DNA of 64,000 nucleotides from Enterococcus canis NBRC 100695 (lineage in GTDB: Bacteria; Bacillota; Bacilli; Lactobacillales; Enterococcaceae): NCBI RefSeq assembly GCF_001544375.1, contig NZ_BCQJ01000001.1, positions 542,275 to 606,274 on the forward strand. Reading direction: 5' to 3'. Below, piece after piece: positions 53,245 through 62,593 of this stretch. The notes under the pieces are model-generated. The model saw nothing but the letters and a program-made list of their open reading frames with translations. It did no database searches and was not told the origin of the DNA. Numbering within the stretch: the stretch's first letter is position 1; the number at the start of each line of letters is the position of its first letter. The position numbers and the translations under genes are program-made.

Positions 53245-54777
53245 TTATTCTTCATTTTTTTCCTTTTTATTGCGAACAAACACAATGATCACGATGAGAA
53301 TCATGATAGCACCTAACCAAACCATCTTATTGTTCAAGATTTCATTGGTTTTTGGAAAATGGTGTTTGGTATTTGGTTTGTTTGTATCCGGTACCTTCGG
53401 CTTGTTTGGTTTATCTGGCTTATTAGGTGGCGTTTCAGTCGCCTTGTTGACAACTTTCAGTACACCATCTGCCATATCATAGCTCGTTTCGCTAATAATA
53501 AATTCAACCGGAGATTGATTTAATTGGTACCCATTCGGCGCGGTAATTTCTTGTAGCTGATACTTGCCATAGGCTAAACCAGTGATTTCAAATGCGCCTT
53601 TTTGATTTGAAACCAACTTAACAAGATTCGAGGTGTCCATGGAATCTTCCCAAGCAAAACCATCTTTATTTTGCACGAGATATTGATTTTGCTCATTTAA
53701 GACGACAAACTCGGCACCAGCTAATAGCTTAGTATTATCCGCCATATCCACCTTTACAAATTTTTTGCCGCCAGTCTTAACGTCCACTTCCTTGGTGATT
53801 TTATCGAAGTCCGTATCTAGCGAAGCGGTATTCACAATCTTTGCATCGACTTTTTCATGACTCATCAAGGTATCGGTATAAGTGATTACGATGGTTTTTC
53901 CTTCGTAATCGGATAACTTGTCAATATCCTTAAAATTCAATTCAAAACCATGCTCGCGAACGTTTTTTTCATACAGGAAGCTGACCTCTTTGCCATCAAT
54001 CGTGACCTTTAACGATTCCGGATTAAAATGTAGAACATCATCCGCTTGGTCCGTAATTTTAAAGTATTTATAGTCGGTCAAATCATCTGGTACCGTGGTT
54101 GTTACCGTGAAAGGAATCTTATCACCAAAGTTATAATTGGCTTTACCGTCCGTCACGACCTTATTAAACCGAGGTGGAATCGTTTGTTTCCGTTCATTCT
54201 TCGGATAAAGATGAATCGGATTTAAAACTGCATCGCCATCGTAAACTGGCAGCACTACAACCAAATCTTTCGAAACAGTATTAATGTATTTTGGGGCACT
54301 AGCTTCATGAATCAAGTACACTGCATCTTGCCCTTTCGCTTGTGCAGATTTCGCAGCAAGATTGAAAACCAGCAAACCATCTTCCACATCAGCTACCGTG
54401 TAGCGTTTTTCCCCTTCGCTGGCGCGGTGGGTGATTCCTTCCGCAACCCGAACTTTATTTGGACCAAGTTTCGCAAGTTCTTGTTGCGCTTGTTCCGCCG
54501 ACATTCCAGAATTTCTCAACTCATAAAATTTCCGAGAAACATCGAAAACTTCAAATTTCACATTATTCAAACCGTGATATTCCTTTAATAAGGAGGCATG
54601 ATCGTCATCCGCACGGCCTGTGTTTTCACTATCAGCCGGCATCTCTCCATACGGAAAAGCAATCTTGTGTAACACAATATCCACACGATTATCCTTCGAC
54701 GTATCACTGGCCGACATCCCCATCATTAGAGGTACAAACAGCAGTAAACTAGTAAATGCTAACAGCATCTTCTTCAT
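53245..54777 (-). CDS. Minor pilin with FPKTN sorting signal
   Basis: 510 residues. Signal peptide, YPKN pilin motif (IHLYPKNE, about residue 189), a CnaB domain with an E-box (YQLQEITAPNGYQL), a proline/lysine linker (PNKPDKPNKPKVP) and a sorting signal HFPKTNE in place of LPXTG at about residue 471, followed by a membrane helix and RNKKEK tail. It begins right after the tip protein stop (TAGATG) and 16 bases before the major pilin. Corresponds in position to EbpB, the basal pilin in enterococci. Confidence 0.9.
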   Translation of the reverse strand: MKKMLLAFTSLLLFVPLMMGMSASDTSKDNRVDIVLHKIAFPYGEMPADSENTGRADDDHASLLKEYHGLNNVKFEVFDVSRKFYELRNSGMSAEQAQQELAKLGPNKVRVAEGITHRASEGEKRYTVADVEDGLLVFNLAAKSAQAKGQDAVYLIHEASAPKYINTVSKDLVVVLPVYDGDAVLNPIHLYPKNERKQTIPPRFNKVVTDGKANYNFGDKIPFTVTTTVPDDLTDYKYFKITDQADDVLHFNPESLKVTIDGKEVSFLYEKNVREHGFELNFKDIDKLSDYEGKTIVITYTDTLMSHEKVDAKIVNTASLDTDFDKITKEVDVKTGGKKFVKVDMADNTKLLAGAEFVVLNEQNQYLVQNKDGFAWEDSMDTSNLVKLVSNQKGAFEITGLAYGKYQLQEITAPNGYQLNQSPVEFIISETSYDMADGVLKVVNKATETPPNKPDKPNKPKVPDTNKPNTKHHFPKTNEILNNKMVWLGAIMILIVIIVFVRNKKEKNEE

Positions 54778-57700
54778 CTACGCCACCCCCTTACTATTAC
54801 GAGAACGGTAAAAGAGATAACCGCCCACCACAACCAATGCTAGTGAGCCAGCTAGATAGTACATCCACGTACCCGAACCACCAGTGGAAGGAAGCGGGAC
54901 TTTGGCTTTGTTGGGAACATCGAAAGTTATGACATTGTCAGACACAGTTAAATCAGCGTTAGATAGTTCTTTGTTAGATATACTTACCTTTCCAGTTGTA
55001 TCAATTTCTATTTGAATTGGATCATTCAACATTCGATAACCTTCTGGGCTTTTTGCTTCTCTTACCTCGTAAACTTTCCCCTTATTTAAAGTAATATTTT
55101 TGGGTAACACATAAGTTCCATCACCTATTGATTCGAGCAAAGTTGATTCGCTTAAATCACCACCAGAAATAGCAAACTCAGCACCCTTCAGTAAACTTCC
55201 AGTAATACTATCTTTCTTAGTAATCTTTAAAGACAAAGGGGTAAATATCTTAGTATTTTTCCAAGTATTATCATCAATTTTAGTTGATTCATAATTTGTA
55301 AGTTCTGTTAGTTCTTTACTAATTGCATATTTAAAATCATTACCTTGATTATCAAATTTTGGTAACCAAATTGTTTCGCTATAAGGTGAATCTGCAGCAG
55401 AAATTTTCTGAACGCCTATCCTACTCCATGTATTTTTATCATTTGATTTTTCATTTTGACTAGTTATTTTCAAAAAACCCATAGGAATTTCATTCCTACT
55501 AACCTGGAACAATAAATCTGATCTTCCTAGTATATTATTATCAAACTCATCCCATTTTTTAGTTAAATCTATTGTCGTACCTGGTGCTTTTGCAGAAGGA
55601 ACACCGAAGTCTACTATATCTTTATCGTTCTCCTTATTTGGCAAAAAGGTTGTCCTTCCATTCAGTGGATACCAATATTCTGGAATAAAATCAGGATTTT
55701 CAGTTTGTATTCTGACTTGATAGTGTACTTGAACTTCTTGCCCCTTACCTAAATTAAGATTTGAAATTGTTAAGGTCCCATCAAACGGTTGCTTGTACTC
55801 TTTAGGTAAAATAGCCGTTATCTCTCCCACACTTTTCAGATTTAATGTTTCTGGTTGATAAGTAAATTGACCTCCCAGCGGATCTACTATTTCACCGCTA
55901 TTTACGGTACTAATAATTTGGACTGCCTTAGTTGAAAGATACGTCGCAATATCCTCGGATTGTTTAGCTTCTTCATAAAAAAATTCGCCACTATTATTTT
56001 TTGAGACAATTTGCTTCATGCGATTAGCCACATCAACAGAAGATAGTTCTGCCGTTGCATCGTCTTGCAACTGAATCCCTAAACCATGGATCTCGATATT
56101 TTTTTCTTTGATTCTCATAGCCTCGCCTACCGTTGCTATGAAAGTGTTATCTATATCCCTCTTAACACCATTTTCATCAGTAGCAGTCTCATTTCCACTA
56201 ATTTTAGAAGTCGAGCCTGTTCCTTCAACCACATTAGTAAAACCAGTCCCATAATAAAGAACACCTCGGCCTGTTGTAGTTTTAACTTTATTCACTTTAT
56301 AACTGTAGGTTGGAACGCCGTCAGTTAAAAGTACGATAACCTTTTTATGATCTGGATTTTTCTTACTAAGCTCAGTATCAGCATCACGAAGAGCTTTTTG
56401 AGTAAATGTTCCCCCGGACACCCTTGATGGTGTAAATTGTTCAATCTGATTAGCGACTTCATTGAAAGGTGCTAAACCAATTTTTCCATTACTATATTTG
56501 GATCCCTCACTAGAATATCCTATGTACCCTAAGTTTATTTGATTGGTAATACCACCCTTTTTTAATGTTTCAACGAATAATTTAACCCCCTCTTGAACAT
56601 TCTGAATTCTGTCATTTTTCATCATACTGCCAGACCAATCGACAACTAACATAACGTCTATTGGATTAATGTTTTTCATGACGTTTCCCCTAACATTGAG
56701 GTAGACATCAAATAGTCCTGGGTTTCCAGCGCTTTCAACTGCATATTTTCTAATTGCAAAATCGGCATCTGCTCCGGTTCCGCCATATTCTATATAAGAG
56801 TTTTCTAGATTAGTTGGATCTCCATTCCATGATGTTAGCTTATCCCAGGAAGTTCCTCCGCCAACATTCCCTTGATGATTTATAACATTCGTATTTCCAT
56901 TGGGAATCCAAGAGTATTCCGGATAAGTCCCACTGTTATCAGTAATATATTGAGGCTCGATATTTGCGTATGTTCTTCCGGAAAAAACCAAGCTATCTGC
57001 AGCACTCCGCGTAATTACTTGTGGTCTGCCTGTTTCTTCATATTTCTTTTCAGCTTCTTTTTTAGCGGAATCAACTGTTGCTTCGTCGGCATCGCCTAAG
57101 TCAGTGACATCACTGCTTTCAGTGCTTGAGCTGTCAACTGAGGCTGCGTCAGTACTTCCGCTAGTCTGAGTAGCACTATCGGTCGTTTCAGTCGCGACAC
57201 TGCTATCGCTGCTGGCAACAGTTGCCTCTGTAGAGCTTTCAGTCGAAGCTTCTGGCTCTGTCGCTGCTTCTTCAGATGCTGGAATTTCTATTGTAATATC
57301 TTTTTCATATAATGCTTTTGTTCCTTCTTCATCTAGAAAAGCCACCGTTAGTGTAGCTTTATCTAAGGACGCCGTGGTAAATTTGATGGTTTCTTTTTGT
57401 TCCTTCGCTGAAGCATCTTTTTGCAAAATTTTCCCGTAATCTTGACTAGACGAATCATCACTTACTTTAAATTGATCATTTTTTGATAACTGAGGCATCA
57501 CGATGCCATCAGCATTTTTTAATGTAGCTACAAATCGAGTAGGGTTGTCTTGGACTGTCTTAGTAACAGCTAATTCCCAGTTAATGCTATCCCCTTCACG
57601 TGTATAGGTGATTTTTCCGTTCCCATACTCATTGTCAAATAGTTCCTGTGCTGTTTCCTCTTTTTCCAATGTGACAGCGATAGCGGTTATTCCCGTCGCC

Positions 57701-57780
57701 AGTGACTGTCCAAAAGGAAGCAAGATGACGAGGACGCCCAACAAAAAAACGAACCTGCTCTTCCATGTCCTAGTTTTCAT
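54778..57780 (-). CDS. Pilus tip adhesin with VWA domain
   Basis: 1000 residues. Signal peptide, an N-terminal region, a Ser/Thr/Glu-rich linker (about 170-235), then a von Willebrand A domain with MIDAS DWSGSM (about residue 380) and LLTDGVPT (about 483). After it come beta-rich repeats, a CnaB-like domain (VYEVREAKSPEGY) and the sorting signal LPSTGGSG (about 962) with membrane helix and basic end. This matches the EbpA-type tip protein, which mediates host attachment in enterococci. First gene of the pilus operon; AGGTAGGAG precedes the ATG. Confidence 0.93.
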   Translation of the reverse strand: MKTRTWKSRFVFLLGVLVILLPFGQSLATGITAIAVTLEKEETAQELFDNEYGNGKITYTREGDSINWELAVTKTVQDNPTRFVATLKNADGIVMPQLSKNDQFKVSDDSSSQDYGKILQKDASAKEQKETIKFTTASLDKATLTVAFLDEEGTKALYEKDITIEIPASEEAATEPEASTESSTEATVASSDSSVATETTDSATQTSGSTDAASVDSSSTESSDVTDLGDADEATVDSAKKEAEKKYEETGRPQVITRSAADSLVFSGRTYANIEPQYITDNSGTYPEYSWIPNGNTNVINHQGNVGGGTSWDKLTSWNGDPTNLENSYIEYGGTGADADFAIRKYAVESAGNPGLFDVYLNVRGNVMKNINPIDVMLVVDWSGSMMKNDRIQNVQEGVKLFVETLKKGGITNQINLGYIGYSSEGSKYSNGKIGLAPFNEVANQIEQFTPSRVSGGTFTQKALRDADTELSKKNPDHKKVIVLLTDGVPTYSYKVNKVKTTTGRGVLYYGTGFTNVVEGTGSTSKISGNETATDENGVKRDIDNTFIATVGEAMRIKEKNIEIHGLGIQLQDDATAELSSVDVANRMKQIVSKNNSGEFFYEEAKQSEDIATYLSTKAVQIISTVNSGEIVDPLGGQFTYQPETLNLKSVGEITAILPKEYKQPFDGTLTISNLNLGKGQEVQVHYQVRIQTENPDFIPEYWYPLNGRTTFLPNKENDKDIVDFGVPSAKAPGTTIDLTKKWDEFDNNILGRSDLLFQVSRNEIPMGFLKITSQNEKSNDKNTWSRIGVQKISAADSPYSETIWLPKFDNQGNDFKYAISKELTELTNYESTKIDDNTWKNTKIFTPLSLKITKKDSITGSLLKGAEFAISGGDLSESTLLESIGDGTYVLPKNITLNKGKVYEVREAKSPEGYRMLNDPIQIEIDTTGKVSISNKELSNADLTVSDNVITFDVPNKAKVPLPSTGGSGTWMYYLAGSLALVVVGGYLFYRSRNSKGVA

Positions 57781-58197
57781 TCTCTTCTCCTACCTTTTTT
57801 AACTAATAAGAATGATTTCATTTTAGGGTCGTTCCAAGAACGTAACAGCCTCACAAAAAAGAACAATTATTTGTTTTTTTGACAAAAAATTAAAAGAAGA
57901 AAACAAAATAAAACCAGTTGTTATTTTAATTTTAAATATCTTTATTTTCCTTTGTATTATAAGAATACTTCCATTGTTTCAGAAATTATATCTGTTATGT
58001 TTCAAGATGAATTTTTGTGCTGCAAGGCTTCATTCATAAAAAAGAAAATGTTTTTTAAAAATAGAAATTGACACAAATTTCACAACTTTATTCTTTGTAA
58101 ATATGATAATGTGAACTGAAAACGTCTTTTTATGTGAAAATAAGAACAAAATAAAAAGAGAAAATCTTTTTCGATTTTCTCCTGCTACAAACAAAAA
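57781..58197. other. Long AT-rich intergenic region upstream of the pilus operon
   Basis: About 420 bases without a gene. On the reverse strand a TATAAT (57956-57961) could serve the pilus operon with a 5' leader of about 170 bases, but the -35 is poor. On the forward strand TTCACA (58079-58084), 17 bases, TATGAT (58102-58107) forms a fair promoter reading towards a GAGAAAATC/GATTTTCTC hairpin (58158-58181), which could define a short RNA. No regulator gene of the EbpR type is present here. Confidence 0.4.
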
Positions 58198-58236
58198 AAG
58201 CTCGCTACCAATTCTTCAAAAGTTGATAGCGAGCTT
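58198..58236 (-). terminator. Terminator of yebC
   Basis: AAGCTCGCTACCAA pairs with TTGATAGCGAGCTT with one mismatch, followed by TTTTTTT on the reverse strand. Confidence 0.88.
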
Positions 58237-58240
58237 CATT

Positions 58241-58960
58241 TTATTCTCCTAAATCTACATTATGATAGACTTTTTGAACGTCTTCTAACTCTTCCAAAAC
58301 GTCGATCATTTTTTCAAATTTCTCTAGGTCTTCACCTGTTAAGGTAACGTCGTTTTGTGGAACCATTTCTAATTCTGCTACGGTAAATTCTGATACGCCT
58401 TTTTCTTTCAGGGCGTCTTGGATGACTTGGAAGTCACCTGGTTCACCGTAGACCATGATTTGACCGTCTTCTTCCACTACGTCCCGCACATCGATGTCTT
58501 TTTCCATCAAATATTCCAACACGTCATCCGCGTCTTCACCGGCGAAGCCAAACAAAGCAGTATTGTCAAACATATACGCTACGGCACCGGATACACCCAT
58601 GTTACCGCCGTTTTTACCGAAAGCTGCGCGAACGTCGGCTGCGGTACGATTGACGTTATTTGTTAAAGTATCCACAATCACCATGGAGCCGCTAGGGCCG
58701 AAGCCTTCATAACGTAATTCTGAAAATTGTTCATCGCCAGAACCTTTTGCTTTTTCAATGGCGCGGTCAATGATATGTTTTGGTACATTGTAAGTTTTCG
58801 CCCGTTCAATAACGAAACGCAATTTTTGGTTGGCGTGAGGATCAGGATCACCCGATTTTGCTGCCGCATAAATTTCGATTCCAAATTTTGCATAAATTCG
58901 GCTGTTATTTGCATCTTTCGCAGTTTTCTTTGCGACGATGTTTGCCCATTTACGACCCAT
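58241..58960 (-). CDS. yebC: YebC/PmpR-family translation factor or regulator
   Basis: 239 residues from the ATG at 58960 ([20 protein letters not shown]). The family stretches [40 protein letters not shown] and [18 protein letters not shown] are intact. Recent work shows YebC proteins help ribosomes through proline-rich stretches; older annotation is transcriptional regulator. The start has a weak ribosome binding site (GAAGTGAG). Monocistronic with clear promoter and terminator. Confidence 0.95.
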   Translation of the reverse strand: MGRKWANIVAKKTAKDANNSRIYAKFGIEIYAAAKSGDPDPHANQKLRFVIERAKTYNVPKHIIDRAIEKAKGSGDEQFSELRYEGFGPSGSMVIVDTLTNNVNRTAADVRAAFGKNGGNMGVSGAVAYMFDNTALFGFAGEDADDVLEYLMEKDIDVRDVVEEDGQIMVYGEPGDFQVIQDALKEKGVSEFTVAELEMVPQNDVTLTGEDLEKFEKMIDVLEELEDVQKVYHNVDLGE

Positions 58961-59013
58961 TATTCTCACTTCGCTTTCTTTTAGTCATCATTTTTTAATT
59001 ACACACGGTAATT

Positions 59014-59042
59014 ATTATACTTGGTTCCACGCGGTTTGTTAA
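59014..59042 (-). promoter_or_regulatory. yebC promoter
   Basis: TTAACA (59037-59042) and TATAAT (59014-59019) on the reverse strand with 17-base spacing. A short AATTAC/GTAATT hairpin lies in the leader. Confidence 0.85.
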
Positions 59043-59049
59043 GTCTTTT

Positions 59050-60204
59050 TTAACGTTGCAACGGAAACCGTCCGTAAACTTGCTCACTAATTTTAGGACT
59101 ACCCAACTGATAAAGATGGCTGATTTTTTCATCCAAAGAAAAGTTCGACGTATCGCGACCGATTCTAGTCAGGATTGGCAAGTCGGCCGTCTTTTTGCGT
59201 TCTTTCAGAAATTGCTGACCCTTTGAGGTAAAACCTAGAACATGTATAAAAGTATTCTGCCAAGTTCCCTGTATCTCATTTTCCGTCACTTGGCCTAAAA
59301 TATAGCAGCAAAGTCGTTGGAGCCGCGTCCAAGTATAACGTTTTGTTTTGACAGCTTCAATAAAAGCCGCGAACGTTTCGGCTTTTTCGGCAGCAGCCTG
59401 TAAGCGGTATTCAATACCTTCTGTCATTTGATAGATGCGCCTTAAATCGCTAGGCGTTTGGACTAGTAGCTGATACCGTAACAACGGCCAGAAATTCTGC
59501 CAGCTAATTAGCGGTTGGGTCTGTAATAATCCCCAACTTGTTTTAGGCATAGTTAAAGCGACATCTGTTCCTGCCTCCAAGCCTTTGCGGATAGCAGTGG
59601 CACTGGCAATCGTTCCCTTAATCATTTCATCGTGGTAGCCTGCTTGCTCGCGGTGAATCGGAATCAATGTCATTGGCTGTGAGTACTTCGCATTTTCCTT
59701 TGCATAGCTCAACCCTAAAATATGGTTAGGCGAGGAAAAATCTAAAGGCAGTCCTAGTAGTTCACGGAAGAGAGCGGTCATTTGTTGCGGATAGCTTTGC
59801 CCATTATTGCGCATAGCTTGGTAACGGGTATCAATTTCAGCTTGATGATTGGCTACAAACGCCCCAAATCCTTGATAATCGACGGTTTCTTTGACATCCG
59901 TCCCAAAGACCAGTGATTCTACTTGGAGAGCCTGTAATAGCTTGACCGCACCCGCTGCGAAATAATCGGCTGACTGGACCGCATAAGCAAAAGGCAGCTC
60001 AATCACCAGATCTGCTCCTTGCAACAAGGCCATCTCTGCACGAGTCCACTTATCGACTATTGCCGGTTCGCCCCGTTGAAGAAAATTGCCGCTCATCACC
60101 GCCACCACAACATCCGCACCAGTTTGCTCACGAGCTTGCTGCAGATGGTAGCGATGCCCATTATGGAAGGGATTATATTCTACAATAACGCCACATGCCT
60201 TCAT
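59050..60204 (-). CDS. tmcAL: tRNA(Met) cytidine acetate ligase
   Basis: 384 residues. VIVEYNPFHNGHRYHLQQAR carries the HxGH nucleotidyltransferase motif; AVMSGNFLQRGEPAIVDKWT, VIELPFAYAVQSADYFA and SPNHILGLSYAKEN follow the family pattern. TmcAL (YlbM) activates acetate with ATP and acetylates the wobble cytidine of elongator tRNA-Met. It follows yqeM after a terminator, so it may have its own promoter in the 65-base gap. Confidence 0.94.
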   Translation of the reverse strand: MKACGVIVEYNPFHNGHRYHLQQAREQTGADVVVAVMSGNFLQRGEPAIVDKWTRAEMALLQGADLVIELPFAYAVQSADYFAAGAVKLLQALQVESLVFGTDVKETVDYQGFGAFVANHQAEIDTRYQAMRNNGQSYPQQMTALFRELLGLPLDFSSPNHILGLSYAKENAKYSQPMTLIPIHREQAGYHDEMIKGTIASATAIRKGLEAGTDVALTMPKTSWGLLQTQPLISWQNFWPLLRYQLLVQTPSDLRRIYQMTEGIEYRLQAAAEKAETFAAFIEAVKTKRYTWTRLQRLCCYILGQVTENEIQGTWQNTFIHVLGFTSKGQQFLKERKKTADLPILTRIGRDTSNFSLDEKISHLYQLGSPKISEQVYGRFPLQR

Positions 60205-60223
60205 TTTTGCGACTCCTTTCTGC

Positions 60224-60258
60224 TAAAAAAGAGCTGCAACGCGGATACGCACAGCTCT
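60224..60258 (-). terminator. Terminator after yqeM
   Basis: AGAGCTG (60230-60236) pairs with CAGCTCT (60252-60258), with inner GCG/CGC pairs, followed by TTTTTT on the reverse strand. Confidence 0.75.
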
Positions 60259-60269
60259 CTCTAGTATGT

Positions 60270-60998
60270 CTATTTCTTCGCCACGAAAAACCAGCGGCGG
60301 CTTTTTTCATTTGGTTCGCTGTCGATAAAATCAGCGTAAGGTTCAACGGAGCTGAAGCCGGCACTTTCCAGCATCATCAAATAATCCGCTAACGGATAGG
60401 TTCGTTCTTGATGCAGCTCGTCGATACGCCGGAACAGTGTACCCTCTTGCACGAAGAAGGTCAAGAAATGTTCGATACTATGCGCTTTTTCACCGGCATA
60501 GCTTTCCCATAAAAACGCAAAATCATCGGTTTGATAATGGTAGCTATAATCGGGAAAAACTTCGTCGATTTGGTAAGTCGAGTGAACGTCGAATAAAAAG
60601 ATTCCGTCTTCCTCTAACGCTTGATAGACCTCATCGAAGACTTGTTGGACTTCTTGGCGATTCGCCATGTAGCACAAGGAATCTGAGTAGCAGGTAATAA
60701 CTGGATAATTGCCGACTTCGGAAAGATCCAGCATGTTCCCCGCCACAAACTGAACGGCGACTTCTTCTTCAAAGGCCCGTTCACTAGCCACCATCAGCAT
60801 CTCTTCAGAAAGGTCAAGACCAGTGACTTCATAACCTTCCTTGGCAAAAGCTACCGCCAAAGCGCCGGTACCACAAGCCAGCTCCAGAATCCGTTTCGTG
60901 TCTGGTTCGATATGGCGTTTGGTAAAATCCAGCCAGCGTTGATAGAGGCTAGTGTCCATTACCTCGTCATATACAAAGGCAAAGGTTTCATAAGCCAT
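60270..60998 (-). CDS. yqeM: Class I SAM-dependent methyltransferase (YqeM-like)
   Basis: 242 residues. The SAM-binding motif I is ILELACGTGALAVAFAKEGY (about residue 38), followed by VTGLDLSEEML, the post-I acidic residue and motif IV region VITCYSDSLCYM. The conserved position after rsfS matches Bacillus YqeM. The substrate is unknown. It starts one base after the rsfS stop. Confidence 0.9.
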   Translation of the reverse strand: MAYETFAFVYDEVMDTSLYQRWLDFTKRHIEPDTKRILELACGTGALAVAFAKEGYEVTGLDLSEEMLMVASERAFEEEVAVQFVAGNMLDLSEVGNYPVITCYSDSLCYMANRQEVQQVFDEVYQALEEDGIFLFDVHSTYQIDEVFPDYSYHYQTDDFAFLWESYAGEKAHSIEHFLTFFVQEGTLFRRIDELHQERTYPLADYLMMLESAGFSSVEPYADFIDSEPNEKSRRWFFVAKK

Positions 60999-60999
60999 C

Positions 61000-61353
61000 T
61001 TAGTCGACCCATTCTGTTAGGTTGACTAACGGTGCGTCTGACCATAATTTTTCTAAATTGTAGAATTGACGTTCTGATTCGCTGAAAACATGAACGATGA
61101 CATCGCCCAAGTCAACTAAGATCCATTTGCCGCCGTCTTTTCCTTCAATACGTTTGATGGTGACTCCGGCGATTTCTTCTTGTTCCACGACTTCGTCCAC
61201 AATGGCTTTGATTTGACGTTCGCTGCCCCCGTTACAGATGACAAAGTAATCGGCTAACAAGGAAATTTTGTGCACGTCAAGTGCCACGATATCTTCTGCT
61301 CGTTTGGAATCCGCTGCTTTCACGGCGATTTCTAAAATTTTCTGACTATCTAT
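61000..61353 (-). CDS. rsfS: Ribosomal silencing factor RsfS, apparent non-AUG start
   Basis: RsfS binds ribosomal protein uL14 and blocks subunit joining during starvation. KAADSKRAEDIVALDVHKIS, LADYFVICNGGSERQIKAI and KWILVDLGDVIVHVF define the family. The first AUG/GUG-type codon in frame is the GTG at 61323, but family members begin about ten residues earlier (xDSQKILEIAVKAAD), and the strong AGGAGG (61362-61367 region) lies eight bases before an ATA codon at 61353, with ATC just before it. No ribosome binding site precedes the GTG. So AUA (or AUC) initiation is inferred, giving 117 residues. It lies between yqeK and yqeM. Confidence 0.85.
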   Translation of the reverse strand: MDSQKILEIAVKAADSKRAEDIVALDVHKISLLADYFVICNGGSERQIKAIVDEVVEQEEIAGVTIKRIEGKDGGKWILVDLGDVIVHVFSESERQFYNLEKLWSDAPLVNLTEWVD

Positions 61354-61365
61354 GATGTTTCCCTC

Positions 61366-61944
61366 CTATTTCTTAGCGACCCAGCGATTATAGGTTTCGA
61401 GGGTCTTTGGATAAACTAGTGTTTCCATCTCAATTAAATGGGCTAAGGTATGCTTCGTTTCAAAGGCCACCGCTTCATCTAAATCGACTAGCGCCACTGC
61501 TCGGGCATCTTCCACACCGGGAAAACGACGACCAGGTTCGATATAATCTGCCACATAGATGATTTTATCTAAGGTGGACATTTCTGCTGCGCCCGTAGTA
61601 TGCAGGCGAATGGCCTGTAAGATTTCGGGATCAGTAATCCCTAATTCTTTTTCCACTAGATAAGCGCCCACTACACCATGCCAAATGGGATTGCCATATT
61701 CTAGCAGTTCTGGATCGAAACCGGCTTCCTTAATGATCATTATCATCTCATCATCCGGTCGTTCTTTGGCATAGTCGTGGGTTAAGGCGGCGATACTCGC
61801 TTTATCCTCAGAAGCGCCAAAACGGGCCGCCAAGGCGACAGCCGCTTCTTCTACTCCTAGGACATGTTGGAAACGCCGTTCACTCATGCGCATTTGGACA
61901 GCCTGCATTAAATTTTCCCGTGCTGCTTTTGTATACTCATTCAT
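61366..61944 (-). CDS. yqeK: YqeK, HD-domain dinucleoside tetraphosphate hydrolase
   Basis: 192 residues from the ATG at 61944, which overlaps the nadD stop (ATGAATGA); the longer frame lies within nadD. The HD signature is in RRFQHVLGVEEAAVALAARF and ALTHDYAKE, with further ligands in NPIWHGVVGAYLV, RLHTTG and IIYVADYIEPGR. YqeK family enzymes hydrolyse Ap4A. Conserved placement between nadD and rsfS supports the assignment. Its TAG stop overlaps the rsfS ribosome binding site. Confidence 0.94.
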   Translation of the reverse strand: MNEYTKAARENLMQAVQMRMSERRFQHVLGVEEAAVALAARFGASEDKASIAALTHDYAKERPDDEMIMIIKEAGFDPELLEYGNPIWHGVVGAYLVEKELGITDPEILQAIRLHTTGAAEMSTLDKIIYVADYIEPGRRFPGVEDARAVALVDLDEAVAFETKHTLAHLIEMETLVYPKTLETYNRWVAKK

Positions 61945-62581
61945 GCAGATACAACCCCTTTTCTTGAATATAAGCCAAAACTGGGTCCGGTAGCAAGTAC
62001 CGTGGACTTTTGCCTTGCTGAATCTGCTGGCGGATACTGGTGGAGCTGATATCCATTTGCGGTACATCCACCCACATGATGGGGTAAGGTGTTTCCACGC
62101 CGTAATGCGGCCGGCGAATCCCTACAAACTGTACCAAGGTCACCAGCTCTTCAATATGCGACCATTTCGGTAAATATTCCACCATATCGCCGCCAATAAT
62201 AAAGTAATAGTCCGTATCAGGATTATTTTGCTTTAAGGCCTTCATCGTTTCGTAGGTGTAGCTCTTACCGCCACGCTCCAATTCAATGGTTTCGATTCCC
62301 AAATGACGATTCCCGAAAATAGCTAGTTCAAGCATTTTCAAACGATGCTCGGCGTCAATGGTCTGCTTCTCATCCACATGGGGTGGCTCATAAGTCGGCA
62401 TCAAGTGAACCTGATCTAACGACAACTGCTGGTAAACTTGTTCCGATGCCACTAGGTGGGCCTGGTGAACAGGGTTGAAGTTGCCCCCTAACAGCCCAAT
62501 TTGTTTTCTACGTTGAAAGAGTGCCAGCTCCTCTTGAATCTCGATCTTCGGAGTCAACACCCGCGCCTGCATATGACTCAT
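61937..62581 (-). CDS. nadD: Nicotinate-nucleotide adenylyltransferase
   Basis: 214 residues, about 20 longer at the N-terminus than many NadD (MSHMQARVLTPKIEIQEELA). The nucleotidyltransferase motifs are GLLGGNFNPVHQAHLVASE and ISSTSIRQQI, with GGDMVEYLPKW between. It makes NaAD from nicotinate mononucleotide and ATP in NAD synthesis. GGAGGG lies six bases before the ATG. Overlaps yqeK by eight bases. Confidence 0.96.
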   Translation of the reverse strand: MSHMQARVLTPKIEIQEELALFQRRKQIGLLGGNFNPVHQAHLVASEQVYQQLSLDQVHLMPTYEPPHVDEKQTIDAEHRLKMLELAIFGNRHLGIETIELERGGKSYTYETMKALKQNNPDTDYYFIIGGDMVEYLPKWSHIEELVTLVQFVGIRRPHYGVETPYPIMWVDVPQMDISSTSIRQQIQQGKSPRYLLPDPVLAYIQEKGLYLHE

Positions 62582-62593
62582 GAGGAACCCTCC

